Made by a program: the position numbers and the translations under genes. Positions 11,693-22,597 of a stretch of 64,000 nt of DNA are shown one piece after another. The notes under the pieces are model-generated. The model worked only from the letters and a program-made list of their open reading frames with translations. It did no database searches and had not been told where the DNA came from. Source of the stretch: Apophysomyces variabilis (lineage: Eukaryota > Mucoromycota > Mucoromycetes > Mucorales > Mucoraceae). Location: positions 358,796 through 422,795 of the forward strand of contig MZZL01000401.1 of assembly GCA_002749535.1 (NCBI GenBank), written 5' to 3'. Positions within the stretch are counted from its first letter, which is position 1. Every line of letters starts with the position of its first letter.

Positions 11693-12696
11693 AATCAGTA
11701 TAGTCCGAGACTAGTCCTTCTGCACTCGCTTCGCTCGTTTCGTTACAGCCGCGTGCGGCTGCAGGAAATGGATTTGTGGCCATTTTTAGCATACGTTTAC
11801 CGTAACAGAAAATATTGCTGAAAATGAAGTCCTCACTTCAGTGTAAGATATTCAAGAGGTGTACGTAAGTGACTGATAGATATGGTGTTGGGAAATAAAG
11901 ATGCACCAAATAAGATAAATAGTCTAAAATGCGAAAGACGATCTGGAGACATAAGAACGTAAATAAGCCAGTATCTCTTGTGGGCAACAATTTCAGATAG
12001 GCAAAAGAAGAGCAGAATGAATGTTTGAAGCCTAAGTACCTGCCTCGTATAACACAGCTTATGAACCTCGATCTTACGTTGAAAAAATACAAAGCGAATG
12101 ACAAAGTTAGCATAGGAATGGTTACTTCTGTTGGCAATAGAATATGGAAAAACAGAGATAAGTCGGCATTTTTCACTGAAGGTACATGCCTAAATGAATA
12201 AAGCAAAGTCGTCTATATAATGATCCTATCATTGAGCATTTTCCTCATATAAAACGGGTGGAGGTCAATCAGACAATATATTCAACTACTCGCTGCACTT
12301 TGGAAAGCACTTGACCCTTCTCACTACTGCTGAAATTTTTCCACGAATGCCTATTTAACTATCCTTCGCAATATCTTCTACCCACTTATTGCAGCTCAAC
12401 TTTCTTGACCCACACATCAAAGATTGCACCCACCTATCAAATTGCTACTGAGAGCAACTCGACTCCTTGAGCCTTCTTGGAAAGCGTCAGACAATATCTA
12501 AGACTAATCTGTTCCTCTACTTCGTTGCTGGACGTACTCTTTTCTCCTAACTAAAGACTTCTATATATCAACTGAAGAGTACGACGGTCGAACCAGCTTG
12601 CAAGAAACTTGGTTGTATTACCGGCAAAATGTTTTTGCGCGCAAAATTACTCGAAAATACAGTATGCTTATAGAGAGATACCATATATGGTTACTG
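11693..12696. other. spacer without recognised gene
   Basis: AT-rich spacer between the repeat and the Mex67-like promoter. It contains a palindromic GCCGCGTGCGGC near 11749-11760 and a CT-rich stretch at about 12300-12420. No coding frame with recognisable protein was seen. Confidence 0.4.
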
Positions 12697-12753
12697 CCAA
12701 TTGGACCACGCGATTATGGTTGCCATGGCAACCCAAAATAAACCTATTTAAAG
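12697..12753 (+). promoter_or_regulatory. CCAAT box, RFX-type X-box and TATA-like element
   Basis: A compact promoter 5' of the Mex67-like start codon. CCAAT lies at 12697-12701. The perfect 16-nt palindrome GGTTGCCATGGCAACC lies at 12718-12733 and matches the X-box consensus bound by RFX-family factors (Crt1/Rfx1 in fungi). TATTTAAAG lies at 12745-12753, about 100 bp upstream of the ATG. The spacing is consistent with a working core promoter. Binding itself is inferred from the motif only. Confidence 0.6.
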
Positions 12754-12850
12754 CGCTGTGTTCGCACACTTCTTTCGTCTCAAATTTCACGTCAACTAAT
12801 AGCCTTTTTCTCCCTCCCCTTCAACACATCTTCAAAGTTCTAGATAAGCT

Positions 12851-14431
12851 ATGAATTCTCCTCAAGCCGTGTTTCATAATCATGTCCAACAAATGGCTGG
12901 GCCAAGAGTTACAATGGATTTTTATGACCGGCCCTTAATGGCACAGCAGGCCACCATTCCCAGTACTCATCTCTCGTTCAAGAAAAATACGTACAAAAAA
13001 AAGTATACTGAAGCTATACCTGCACTTAACAATCTTACTGCTTCAAAGGGGAATTATAGGTAAGCAAGAGATCGCTAGTGTTCATTATGGGAGCTTAAAT
13101 CGGATACAGCATTGATAGTCAAACGGCAGCGTCATTCCTACGTTCGCGTTGGCATCCTGAATCAGGCTATCTAAATCTGGATTCAATTCCCCCTTCTTCT
13201 TATTCTCTTGACACTGTGATCTCCGGTCTCTTGGAAATAGCATGTAAATATGTAGGCCCACAGGTAAAACGACATTTAGAGTTGGAGACAGAAAAAAGAA
13301 TTAACCTTGTGCATCTCCAGGTTATCACAATCTCACTCGCATCAAACAAACTTTCTTCCCTTTTCTGCGTTTCCAATATTCTTTGCTCTTTCCCAAACCT
13401 TCAAAATCTTTCTCTACAAAACAACGAGCTTAGTACGTTCCAATCACTTGATGTCCTCTTGAATAAGCTCCCTAAACTGCGAGAACTACTGCTTTCCAAT
13501 AATCCGCTTGATAAATTTGATCAGCAATTGTATCAAAGGTAAACCCCGTCTTTTCCAAATCGGTATGCAATTTAACATCTACTCTTTGCTTAGTCAAATC
13601 CAAAAGCGGTTTCCCACACTTCAAATCTTGAACAAATGTAATTTGGAAATTATTCAACCTATGCCAGCGTCGCAGCCTAGTTTTTTCGCTAAAGACAATT
13701 TACGAACGGCTGCTCAAAGCTTTCTTTCTACGTAAGTGGAGCATAGCATTCAAAGATTGACTAACGAAAAAGCTTGGGTACATTAGATTCTTTCTTTTAT
13801 TTGACAGCAATCGTATGGGACTTTACGAACTTTATGATCCAAAAGCTACTTTCTCCGTTTCCTCGACTCGTCATTTACCACCAGAAAAACGTAGGAGCCT
13901 ATGCATACCTTTGCTGCAGGATGACTATAATAACGCTTATCATTTTAGAAATTCCACGGATGTTAGCTTTTGGTAATCAGGAAATTGTAAACCTACTGAT
14001 GGGACTCCCAGCCAGCAAGCACAACAGTAACCATCCCGAAATGTTTGTCATTGATGCTTGGGAGATTTCGCCTACTGTCATGGTCTTGAAGCTTCATGGA
14101 CATTTTAGACAAGGTAAGTATCCTTCTTTCTGTTTTCACAAGACTTGGACCTGACGCAAGTTGATAAAACAGAATTACAGGGTCAATCTGCTGTTCACTA
14201 TTATTCGTTTGATCGCAGTTTTATCTTAGGGATTCTTCACCCGCAATTAAGGTACCGAGGCCGACAGTAAAGGATGATGTTACCAGAATTTTAACCTTTC
14301 TTTTCGACAGAGAGCACATCATGACTGGCTGGCGATATCTAATTCTGGCAGATTCTCTTCTACTTCGCAGTTACAGTGGCAAGTCGGTGTCAAGCAGTAG
14401 TAAGCGTCAAAAGTTCCACTTGTGCATATAA
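12851..14431 (+). CDS. Mex67/NXF-like mRNA export receptor, lacking UBA-like tail
   Basis: Resembles Mex67/NXF1, which escorts mRNPs through nuclear pores as a dimer with Mtr2/NXT1. The N-terminal region (MNSPQAVFHNHVQQM) leads to leucine-rich repeats (VITISLASNKLSSL, FPNLQNLSLQNNELSTF, LPKLRELLLSNNPLDKF, RFPTLQILNKCNLE). An NTF2-like domain follows (RTAAQSFLST; MGLYELYDPKATFSVSSTRH; FVIDAWEISP; VHYYSFDRSFILG; GWRYLILADSLLLRSYSG). All exons join in frame; a 61-nt intron beginning at about 13891 removes what otherwise looks like a frameshift. The protein ends shortly after the NTF2-like domain in SSSSKRQKFHLCI, so the TAP-C/UBA-like domain that binds FG nucleoporins in typical Mex67 is missing. 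It is also diverged in sequence, which suggests a paralogue. The gene sits between inverted copies of a 62-nt repeat. Confidence 0.78.
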
Positions 14432-14924
14432 TGCTTGTAAATAAAGAGACCTTTGATATCGCTTTGGGTTTTTTTTAAATATATTCATGTTCATGAATAA
14501 AAAAGAGTTTACATCGACTAAAAGCCGTCCTTATGTTAGTTGATGTTGAGAACTATGCTGAAAAAATCTCTCTTTTACGCTTGTATTCAATATCCTTGGT
14601 TTATTGAGCTACTTTTATCACAATGCATCAATTAACGCAAAATTAAACCTGATCTTTATCTTTGCGTTGCAAGTGTCATGTAGCTAATCTATTAACAAAG
14701 ACTACAACTACATGTGTCTGGAATTTGGCTTTGTTAGACCACCTCAGGTTGAATCATGTGTATCTGTATTGATCTAGTGCGTTATTCCGATTGCTATTTG
14801 TATTATATTTTAATACCAATTGTATCTTCAGCAAACAAAACTTTTGTTTCAATTACTATCTTTGAAAAATGTAATTTCGATCATCCCACAATGTCATTGA
14901 GTAAGGACATCATGATTAGTGCTT
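14432..14924. other. AT-rich spacer
   Basis: Very AT-rich sequence downstream of the Mex67-like gene with no supported gene. It contains short direct AT tracts and the partial palindrome TTCATGTTCATGAA near 14486. Confidence 0.4.
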
Positions 14925-14986
14925 ATTGAATTACATTTCGCGCTACTCTGAAATAAATTTGCGCCCATGAAAGGGACCAAGTTTGC
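14925..14986 (-). repeat. dispersed repeat, minus-orientation copy
   Basis: Reverse-complement partner of 11631-11692. On the minus strand it reads TTTCATGGGCGC, then AGTAGCGC, and ends ATTCAAT. Together the two copies form an inverted pair about 3.3 kb apart around the Mex67-like gene. Confidence 0.6.
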
Positions 14987-15051
14987 ATTATCCGCTTGTT
15001 TGCTACAATTTCAGGGCCCTGTTTGCTGCGATATTTAGGTTGATAATATTC

Positions 15052-15120
15052 TGGATTACGTACATCACGAACATGATTCCTATTTGCTACGGATGCAAAG
15101 CTTTTGCCACAGGTTGGATA
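15052..15120 (-). pseudogene. decayed C2H2 zinc finger
   Basis: The minus-strand frame gives PTCGKSFASVANRNHVRDVRN, whose pattern matches a classical C2H2 finger (CxxCGKSF...H...H). The first Cys is now Tyr, the linker to the first His looks shortened by one residue, and the second His is now Arg, so it could not fold around zinc. No flanking fingers or domain were recognised. The adjoining repeat at 14925-14986 is read through in the same frame, which suggests both belong to one decayed element or gene. Confidence 0.4.
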
Positions 15121-15180
15121 CAATGGACGTTTGATCGATAGTAGTTCTACACTAGCAAGCAACTTAAGAACGGATATCAT

Positions 15181-16782
15181 TACTATGTGCTAACCATCGA
15201 GATTTCATGATGAATGCATACAAAGTCTGATTCCAATCTAGGGTGACCAACCGTATTCATATCCTTTTAAGAAAGAAAAAGCTGCCAGGAGCTACAGATG
15301 GAAAAAGGTGTTGTCAGAATGCAATTGTTCATTGAATAAATGATAAAGTACTTATAGACACCTCATACATATCCATGGCATACGCACTCTGTCAGGAAGA
15401 GCTGGTGCTCATCCTGGTGCGAGAGGTGAAAGAAAGCAAAAGGAAAAGTGAGAGCAGGAGAGCCATGAAAGTGAAAGGCGCCTCGACGGCATCAACCATG
15501 AAAAGACTATCCAACATAAAGTCGGTCAAGGTCAAAGAGTACAATTCCAAAGTGTGTATATATACCAACAGAGGGATAAGTCCTGGCAAAAGAAAAGAGA
15601 AGTGCAAAGAAGAAAAAAAGTGACAACGATTTCACACTCGCTTGTAAAGGAACATATATAGCACATCGTCATGATATTTTACCTAATACCATCCTGGGAT
15701 AGTCTGGACCACACTCTTCAGCAAAGATAATGGCAACAAAGGTATTTGCTTGCCTAATAGACATTGGAAGCAATATCGCTCATATAGTGTAAGATGGCAG
15801 GGAAAAGGAGCAAAGAATAGAGAGATATAACACCAACCCAAATCTGGATCACTTGTATGGAAGAGACGATCTATAAATGTGAAGCTATACGCATACACTT
15901 GTGACTTTTTATGGGTCATCAGCAAGGTACTTATACCACAAACATCCATTTGCATAGATTGACAGTCTGTAGCGCAAGAATGCATTCATATGAAACAGAA
16001 ATAGGAAATGGAATAAAAAACGGATGTTATCCGTCAATTATTCCTTATCATTGACCAGTTTATGTATCGTTCTTAACCGACCCGGACATCTTCTTCGGCC
16101 AAAGTAAATTGCAACAGTGCTCAACCCATCGGTTCTTCTCATTCTTCTCCATCGGATTAATATCGTACAGTAAAGCAATAAGACTATGCTATCCTAGTAT
16201 TATCTTAGACTTGATCAATATTTGAACTCTGCGTAGTAAAAGCGGGCTTTTTCTTCCAACCTTGAGTATTCTGTTTCGGTAATATAGTAGCGTGAAATTT
16301 GTCATTCTCAGCGCAAAATTATTATGTTCGCTGGCGCAAGTTTTAACTTGCAAAATACTGTATTTTATTACTTTCGTTTCTAAATGAATGCGAAATCTGT
16401 TGGCGCTTTCTTTCCTTTGTCTTTCGTTAAGTATTTTCCACGTAGCTTATCTGCTAAAAACACATATTTTGTTTACTTTTAGCGTGAGCTGGAAGGTTTC
16501 CTGGACATAACATCTGTCTAGTTAGAGTGGCATTATTTTTCTATTTTATTGAGTCACGTCACACCTTGGCGATGGACTTTGAATTAGAGAAAAGGAAAGA
16601 AAATGACAGGGTTTCTATAGTTTGAGTAGCATGCGGTTTAACAATTCGAACTTCCCTTGGTGGGAGATGACTGCTGTGCCTCAAAGGAGCGTGACTGCCA
16701 ATCCATCACGTAAAAAACTCGTACTCAGTGGTTTTCTATAGCAGTGTTCTTCTACTCCCCAAGCGCAATTTTGCCTTGAATA
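15181..16782. other. spacer with repeat fragments
   Basis: Sequence upstream of the Pfs2 gene. A lysine-rich frame at 15375-15623 is low-complexity and has an equally open opposite strand, so it is not called a gene. At about 16311-16350 the sequence GCGCAAAATTATTATGTTCG...GGCGCAAG partly resembles the inner part of the dispersed repeat. At 16471-16485 the 15-mer GTTTACTTTTAGCGT recurs exactly. The last 150 bp before 16783 should hold the Pfs2 promoter. Confidence 0.4.
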
Positions 16783-19390
16783 ATGGAAATAGCACCAGCA
16801 CCGGCAACAATATCCAAATGGAATGAAAATGTTGATGAATCATCGGGAAATACCTCACGGACGGTGACTACTAGCGTTTCAACTTCCTCATCTAGCATGG
16901 GTCGACCTGCCTCCACTCGACCATCCGGACGAATGCAGAGCGGCAATGAAGGAGGCAATATTCCATTTTCAAAAATGGTATTCGACGGAAAACGCATGAG
17001 AAAAGCGATTCAGCGAAGAACTGTAGATTACAATCACAGCTTGGCAAAGTGGATGCAGGTTTGTCTCCTATCTTCCTTTTTTTTTTTTTTTCCTCGCTTG
17101 CTTTTCTAGAACACTTGCTTGCAAAACAAAAAGAAAAAAAAGCGAAAAAGAATTAGCATTTACAACAATACAAAATAAACTACGTTGTGTTCCGGTATAT
17201 TCTATCAGTACAAAACTGTTAAATTTGTTATTATATCTTTAGGAACGTACATGGGTACGTGATCGAAGAGACACCAGGTTCTTACGACCAGATGCAAATT
17301 TTATTGTAGATGTAAGTTTAATAAAAAAAAAACCTTTACACATTATGCGTTGTTTCTTTCGTTTGGGTTATAACTTGTGTTTAGTTGCTTCCACCTGCTG
17401 CCTATCTCGATCATCCCGTGAATGCAGTAACAACCAAATTCATCCACACGTCAACAAACAAAATTCGATATCCTGTGAACGTAGTCCGGGTAAAGTATCA
17501 AGTTGAACCTCCTGAAAGATAGACTGACAAGAATTGCTGTGGTTAGTGGACCCCTGAAGGAAGACGTCTAATCACAGGATCATCCAGTGGCGAATTCACA
17601 TTGTGGAACGGCCTCACATTCAATTTTGAAACTATTTTGCAGGTAGGCTGTTTTCCTGATGCATGATAAAAGAAATAACTTGTGATTTTAGGCTCACGAT
17701 TCGGCTGTGCGTGCGATGAACTGGTCGCATAATGACAACTGGATGGTGACTGGCGATCACAGTGGCATTATCAAATATTGGCAGTCGAATATGAGCAATC
17801 TCAAGATGTTCCAAGGACACAAGGAAGCTATCCGTGATCTAACGTGGGTTACGAGCAGTTTACTTCTGCTTGTTCGTTAAACTGGAAACGATTACTTATG
17901 CATAATACTTCGTATTTTAGGTTTGCTCCATCTGATACGCGATTTGCAACATGTTCTGATGATTCATTAATTAAAATCTGGGATTTTAACACAGGTGCAG
18001 AGGAAAAGGCACTGTCAGGTCACGGTTGGGATGTGAAGTGTGTTGATTGGCATCCATACAAGGCTTTACTGGCTTCAGGAAGTAAAGATAACCTTATTAA
18101 ATTATGGGATCCAAAAACAGCAAAGAATATCACCACTCTGTGAGTTACCTTTGTCTTTGATACCCTTGCTTAATGGAGCTGAGACTAATTCTTTTGGTTT
18201 AGTCATGGACATAAGAATACGGTTCTAGCGTTGCAATGGAACCAAAATGGTAACTGGCTGGTCACGGCTGGTAGAGATCAACTTGTCAAAGTATACGATA
18301 TCCGAACGATGAAAGAATTGCAGATTTTCAGAGGTCACAAGAAAGAGATTTGCTGTAAGTAATTGTCATTAGTTGGAAAGAGTTCAGCAAAACTTACGAG
18401 GTACTATTTCCCCCACGCTATCAGCTGCAAAGTGGCATCCACAGCATGAACGATTATTAGCCACTGGCGGATCAGACGGGTCTCTGATGTTCTGGCTTAC
18501 AGGGTACAGTAAACTGACTGGCAGTGAAAAATTAAGGACAGAAATAATAATCTTTCTGTAGACAAGATGCCCCAGTAGGCGAGCAGGAGGAAGCTCATGA
18601 ATCAAATATCTGGTCGCTGGACTGGCATCCAGTGGGCCATATCCTTGTATCCGGTTCAAACGATCATACTACTCGCTTCTGGACACGGCCGAGACCTGGT
18701 GAAACGAGTGCTGAAAAGTTTGACTCCAGTCAGCACAGGAACGAAGAATCCGCCAAGGAAGAAGAAGAAACCCGGTCATTCGTTGAGCCGCCACCATTTC
18801 GACCTTATGCCACCCAGACGAAAATGGAGCCACCACCATTCCGGCCGACGAATGTATCACGTCAGCCATCACTACAGCATAATGAACCACCTCCTTTTAG
18901 AGCTAGTCCTCAGGCACCGCCGATGCCATTCCGTCCACCCTTGCCACCTCAACAGACCCAGTTTCAAGAAAGAAACCACCGAGATGGTCGCCATCCCCCT
19001 CAACGATATCCTTTACAGCAACAACCTCGGCAATATCAACAACAACAGCAAGGCATGTCGCGTCCACAACAACAACAGCAGCAGCAGCATCAAGCACAGC
19101 AACAACACCAGCAAGGTATGGGTCGAGGAAGTATGCCTGCGTATCGCCCGCCTCCTCCAATGATGGGCAGACAGCAACATGGTTATGGTAGCGGCCTAGA
19201 TCATTCTCAAGGATATGGCCGAGGTCCTGTCCCACCACAACAACAGCACATGCAACAGCAACAGCACCCAGGAGGTCACCATCATGGTGGAGGGAATGGC
19301 CTTGGAAAGCGTCCTCATGCAGACGGCTCGAATTATCGTCCTCCTCCACCATTTGCTCAAAGACAGAAGAAGAGTAGAAGGTGGAACTAA
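16783..19390 (+). CDS. PFS2: Pfs2/WDR33-like WD40 cleavage and polyadenylation factor
   Basis: WD40 subunit of the pre-mRNA cleavage and polyadenylation factor, which in animals (WDR33) reads the AAUAAA signal. After a Ser/Thr-rich leader comes the family signature [20 protein letters not shown] and [19 protein letters not shown], then about seven WD repeats ([140 protein letters not shown]). The C-terminal third, encoded by the last long exon, is rich in Pro, Gln, Gly and His with four copies of the motif PPPFR and long Gln tracts, ending in the basic RQKKSRRWN. Introns are short; exon 1 ends at KWMQ (about 17056). It converges with the mEF-G gene, about 155 bp apart. Confidence 0.93.
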
Positions 19391-19544
19391 AGAAAAAAAC
19401 CCCATAAATCATTATAATAAAATGAAACAAAGCTATCGTAAAGGCAACTTTAATTTCTAGTCTAAAGCAAAAACTGACGCATTTATTACTTTTTGGGAGA
19501 GGAGTGAAGTATAGGATGATTAAAAATAAAGGGGAGGAGATGTT

Positions 19545-22149
19545 CTATTTCTTGTTGTTGAGTTCTTTCTTATATTCTTGGATCAACTGTTCTTGAATAT
19601 GGCTTTGCACAGGTTGATGTTCCTTGTATTCCATGGAGAATTCACCCTTGCCTTGGGTAGCGGATCTCAGTTCGGTAGAATAACCAAACATATCATTCAA
19701 TGGCACGTCAGCAGTGACATTGAAGTAATCTTCTTGGATTTCGGTATCGACAACGGTACCCTTGCGCTTATTCAAACCACCAATCACTGCACCCTGGAAC
19801 TCAATAGGAGCAGTAATGGCGACATTCATAATAGGTTCCAAAATAGTGGGGTTAGCGTTGGCAAAGGCAGCAGCGAAGGCATTCTTGGTAGCGATGCGGA
19901 AAGCAAGTTCACTTGAATCAACCGAGTGAGCAGCACCATCCTCCAAGACCATACGGATACCATTGACGGGGTGACCAATCAAAGGACCCTTTTCCAAAGC
20001 ATCCATGAAACCCTAGAAATCAAGTAGTTAATCATCACCTCTTCCTTTGCGTCTCTTCCTTTCTTGTTCTTTACCTTCTCACAAGCGGGAATGAAGTTCG
20101 TGGGAATGTTGCCACCGACAACGCGGTTTTCAAACTGGATATCCTTGCCAGTCTCTTCATCCTTCTCCATAGGTTCCAGGACACCCATGACACGACCGAA
20201 CTGACCAGCACCACCAGACTGCTTCTTGTGGGTGTAGTTGAATTTAGCAGGTCGGGTAATCGTTTCACGGAAGGCCACACGAGGTTTGCCAGTAACACAC
20301 TCAACGTTGTATTCACGCTTCATACGTTCAACGTAGATCTGAAGATGGAGCTCACCCATACCGGAAATAATGGTCTAAAAACGAAATTGCAACAACCGCG
20401 TCAACTTGTATAAAGCAATCAACTTTCTTATCCTTACCTCTTTGCTCTCCTTATCAACATGGACACGGAAGGTAGGATCTTCCTTTTGGAAACGGTTAAG
20501 AGCCTTGGAGAAGTTTGGCGTTTCCTTGCCCTTAGGGCTGAGCGAAAGCGAAATGACAGGTTCGGGAACAAACATGGAAGACTAAGGCAACCTAATTAAT
20601 ACGACAGGGTTCTCATTTTGTTTTCCTCCTTGACTTACCATAGTGTATTGAAGTGTACCATCGGTGAAAGTGTCACCGCTAGCACAATCGACACCAAACA
20701 TAGCACCAATTTCGCCAGCACCAAGTTCATCGACGTCTTCCATATCAGCAGCATGCATACGGACTAAGCGAGGCACCTTGATCTTTTTACCGGTCTTGAC
20801 ATTGACAATGAACGAACCCTTCTTGAGAGTACCCTGGTAGATTCTCATGTAGGTCAGTTGACCGTAGCGGCCTTCTTCCAACTTGAAAGCAAGACCGACG
20901 AAGGGATTGGAGGAGTAAGGAGCAAGTGTCACTGGCTTTTCATCCTGTGCAATATCGAGAGCAGTGTTGGTCACTTCAGTAGGATTAGGTAGATAGTCAA
21001 CGATAGCATTCAAGAGAGGTTGGACAGCGGTGTTCTTAAAAGCAGAACCCATCAGTACAGGAGTGAACTTGAGGCTGATCGTAGCACGGCGGATGGCTTC
21101 CAAAAATTGCTCAGTCGTGGGGATTTCCTCGTTCAGATAGATATCAGCAATCTCATCATCCACATTGGCCAATTGTTCAATCAGTTCATGACGTTTTTCC
21201 GTAGCAAGCTCCATCAATTCCGTAGGGATATCCTTGATCACAAGATTTTCGCTAAAGAAAATACATAACCATATCAGTCCTAATCCTCCTACTCAATCCT
21301 ATAGGCAATCACTGTCTACTATAACCAAAACCCATACCCATTGTCGCCTTCGTTGTAGTAAGCTTTCCAGCGAATCAAATCGACGACACCTCGGAACTGA
21401 TCTTCAGCACCAATAGGGATTTGCACAGCAGCAGCGGTCAGTTTCAATTTATGTCTCATTTGTTCAATAATACGGAAGGGATTAGCACCAGCTCTGTCCA
21501 TCTTATTGATGAAAGAAAGACGAGGAACATTGTAACGACGCATTTGACGATCAACCGTGATAGTTTGCGACTGAACACCAGAAACCGAGCACAAAATCAT
21601 GACAGCACCATCCAAAACACGAAGGGCACGTTCGACTTCAATAGTGAAGTCGACGTGACCAGGTGTATCAATGATGTTGATGTTGTGATCACCCCAGCTA
21701 GCATAGGTAGCTGCTGACTGGATAGTGATACCCTTTTCCCTTTCCAAATCCATTGAATCCATTTTAGCGCCAACACCATCACGTCCACGAACGTCATGGA
21801 TTTCCTTGATACGACCAGTATAGAATAGGATACGCTCCGTACAAGTTGTTTTTCCAGAGTCAATATGAGCCGAGATACCAATATTACGAAGTTTCGAGAG
21901 ACGATCCTAAAGCAAAGACAAGCACATGATTCAATTAGACCGAGAAAGTTTGTCTTCATTTCGTCTTTGGTTTTTTTTTACTTTATCCTTTTCGTCGACC
22001 TCAGTCGACAGCCAGCGACGGGAAGAAGCGAGAGGAAACAAGGAAAACGTGTGCGGATTGGTTTCTGCAAAGGTCGCTACCGTACTACGAAAGACGGTAG
22101 GTTTGACCCTCCCGGACAGCCCTCCAAAGAGGGTTCGCACAAATGACAT
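19545..22149 (-). CDS. MEF1: mitochondrial elongation factor G (mEF-G1)
   Basis: GTPase that translocates the ribosome during mitochondrial protein synthesis. The first exon encodes a mitochondrial presequence rich in Arg, Ser and Phe ([20 protein letters not shown]...RRWLST). An intron starting GTAAAAAA follows EKDK and leads into [20 protein letters not shown] (G1). The other motifs are GITIQSAAT (G2), DTPGHVDFT (G3), NKMDRAG (G4) and GSAFKN (G5). Domain II contains [16 protein letters not shown]. Domains III-V contain [38 protein letters not shown] and the C-terminal fold ending in ELNNKK. Length and order match a complete mEF-G1. Broken Fanzor copy 3 lies upstream in the same orientation. 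Confidence 0.95.
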
Positions 22150-22597
22150 GGCAAGAGTAAAGGGCTACGGTTCCGACGGAGTTACCTGTTCAAAAAAGAA
22201 AAAAAACAAGGGGGTCCCCTTGGGTGACAGTTTGTGACTTTGTTGTGACAATCTCAATAAAAAGGTTCCGGCGATGCTTTTTTGGAGAAAACCAGCACAC
22301 ACCATTCACCAAGTACTGTTTATTGCATAGTAATTTGCGTTGTTTAGAAAAAGAATTTGCGTCGACTGGAAATAATATAGATAAGGGGCTTGTGAGAACA
22401 TTGCTTCCGTAGGATAACATTTTTTTACTTACCCGGATGATATGCACAAGAAAAAGTTGGGCAAGGTGAAAAGACCAGTCGTTAGAAAAAGGTGATTTAA
22501 AAAGTATTGAACTTACCGTTCAAGACGTATATATCTGAATCACTGCTACCTAAGGTAACAGGAAGCCACATTCGTAGTGGTGACGTTAAAAAATAAA
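22150..22597. other. mEF-G promoter region and 3' flank of Fanzor copy 3
   Basis: About 450 bp shared by the 5' region of MEF1 and the 3' flank of the Fanzor relic, both on the minus strand. The part near 22500-22600 holds the candidate hairpins listed separately. A T/A-rich stretch at about 22190-22210 precedes the MEF1 start. No other gene was seen. Confidence 0.4.
22545..22580 (-). ncRNA. candidate guide-RNA scaffold hairpins 3' of Fanzor copy 3
   Basis: On the minus strand, just after the stop codon, CCAC pairs with GTGG around a seven-nt loop (22566-22580). Then GTTACC pairs with GGTAGC around TTA (22545-22559), six pairs including one wobble. The TACC/GGTA core also occurs in the hairpin beside copy 2. 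The position matches where TnpB and Fanzor guide RNAs arise. Expression is not known. Confidence 0.33.

Noticed and set aside
13880..13975. Apparent frameshift in the NTF2-like domain of the Mex67-like gene (TTTTGG run at 13968)
   Set aside because: A 61-nt GT-AG intron beginning at about 13891 and ending TTTTAG at about 13947 restores the frame and gives PEKQIPRMLAFGNQEIVN, so no lesion is needed.
15375..15623. Lysine-rich 82-codon frame as a gene
   Set aside because: The opposite strand is equally open, composition is low-complexity, there are no motifs and no splice partners. Most likely chance in purine-rich DNA.
18597..19430. Long alternative and antisense frames over the Pfs2 C-terminus
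   Set aside because: They are by-products of the CAG/CCA-rich repeats encoding the Gln/Pro tail. The WD40-continuous frame is the coding one.
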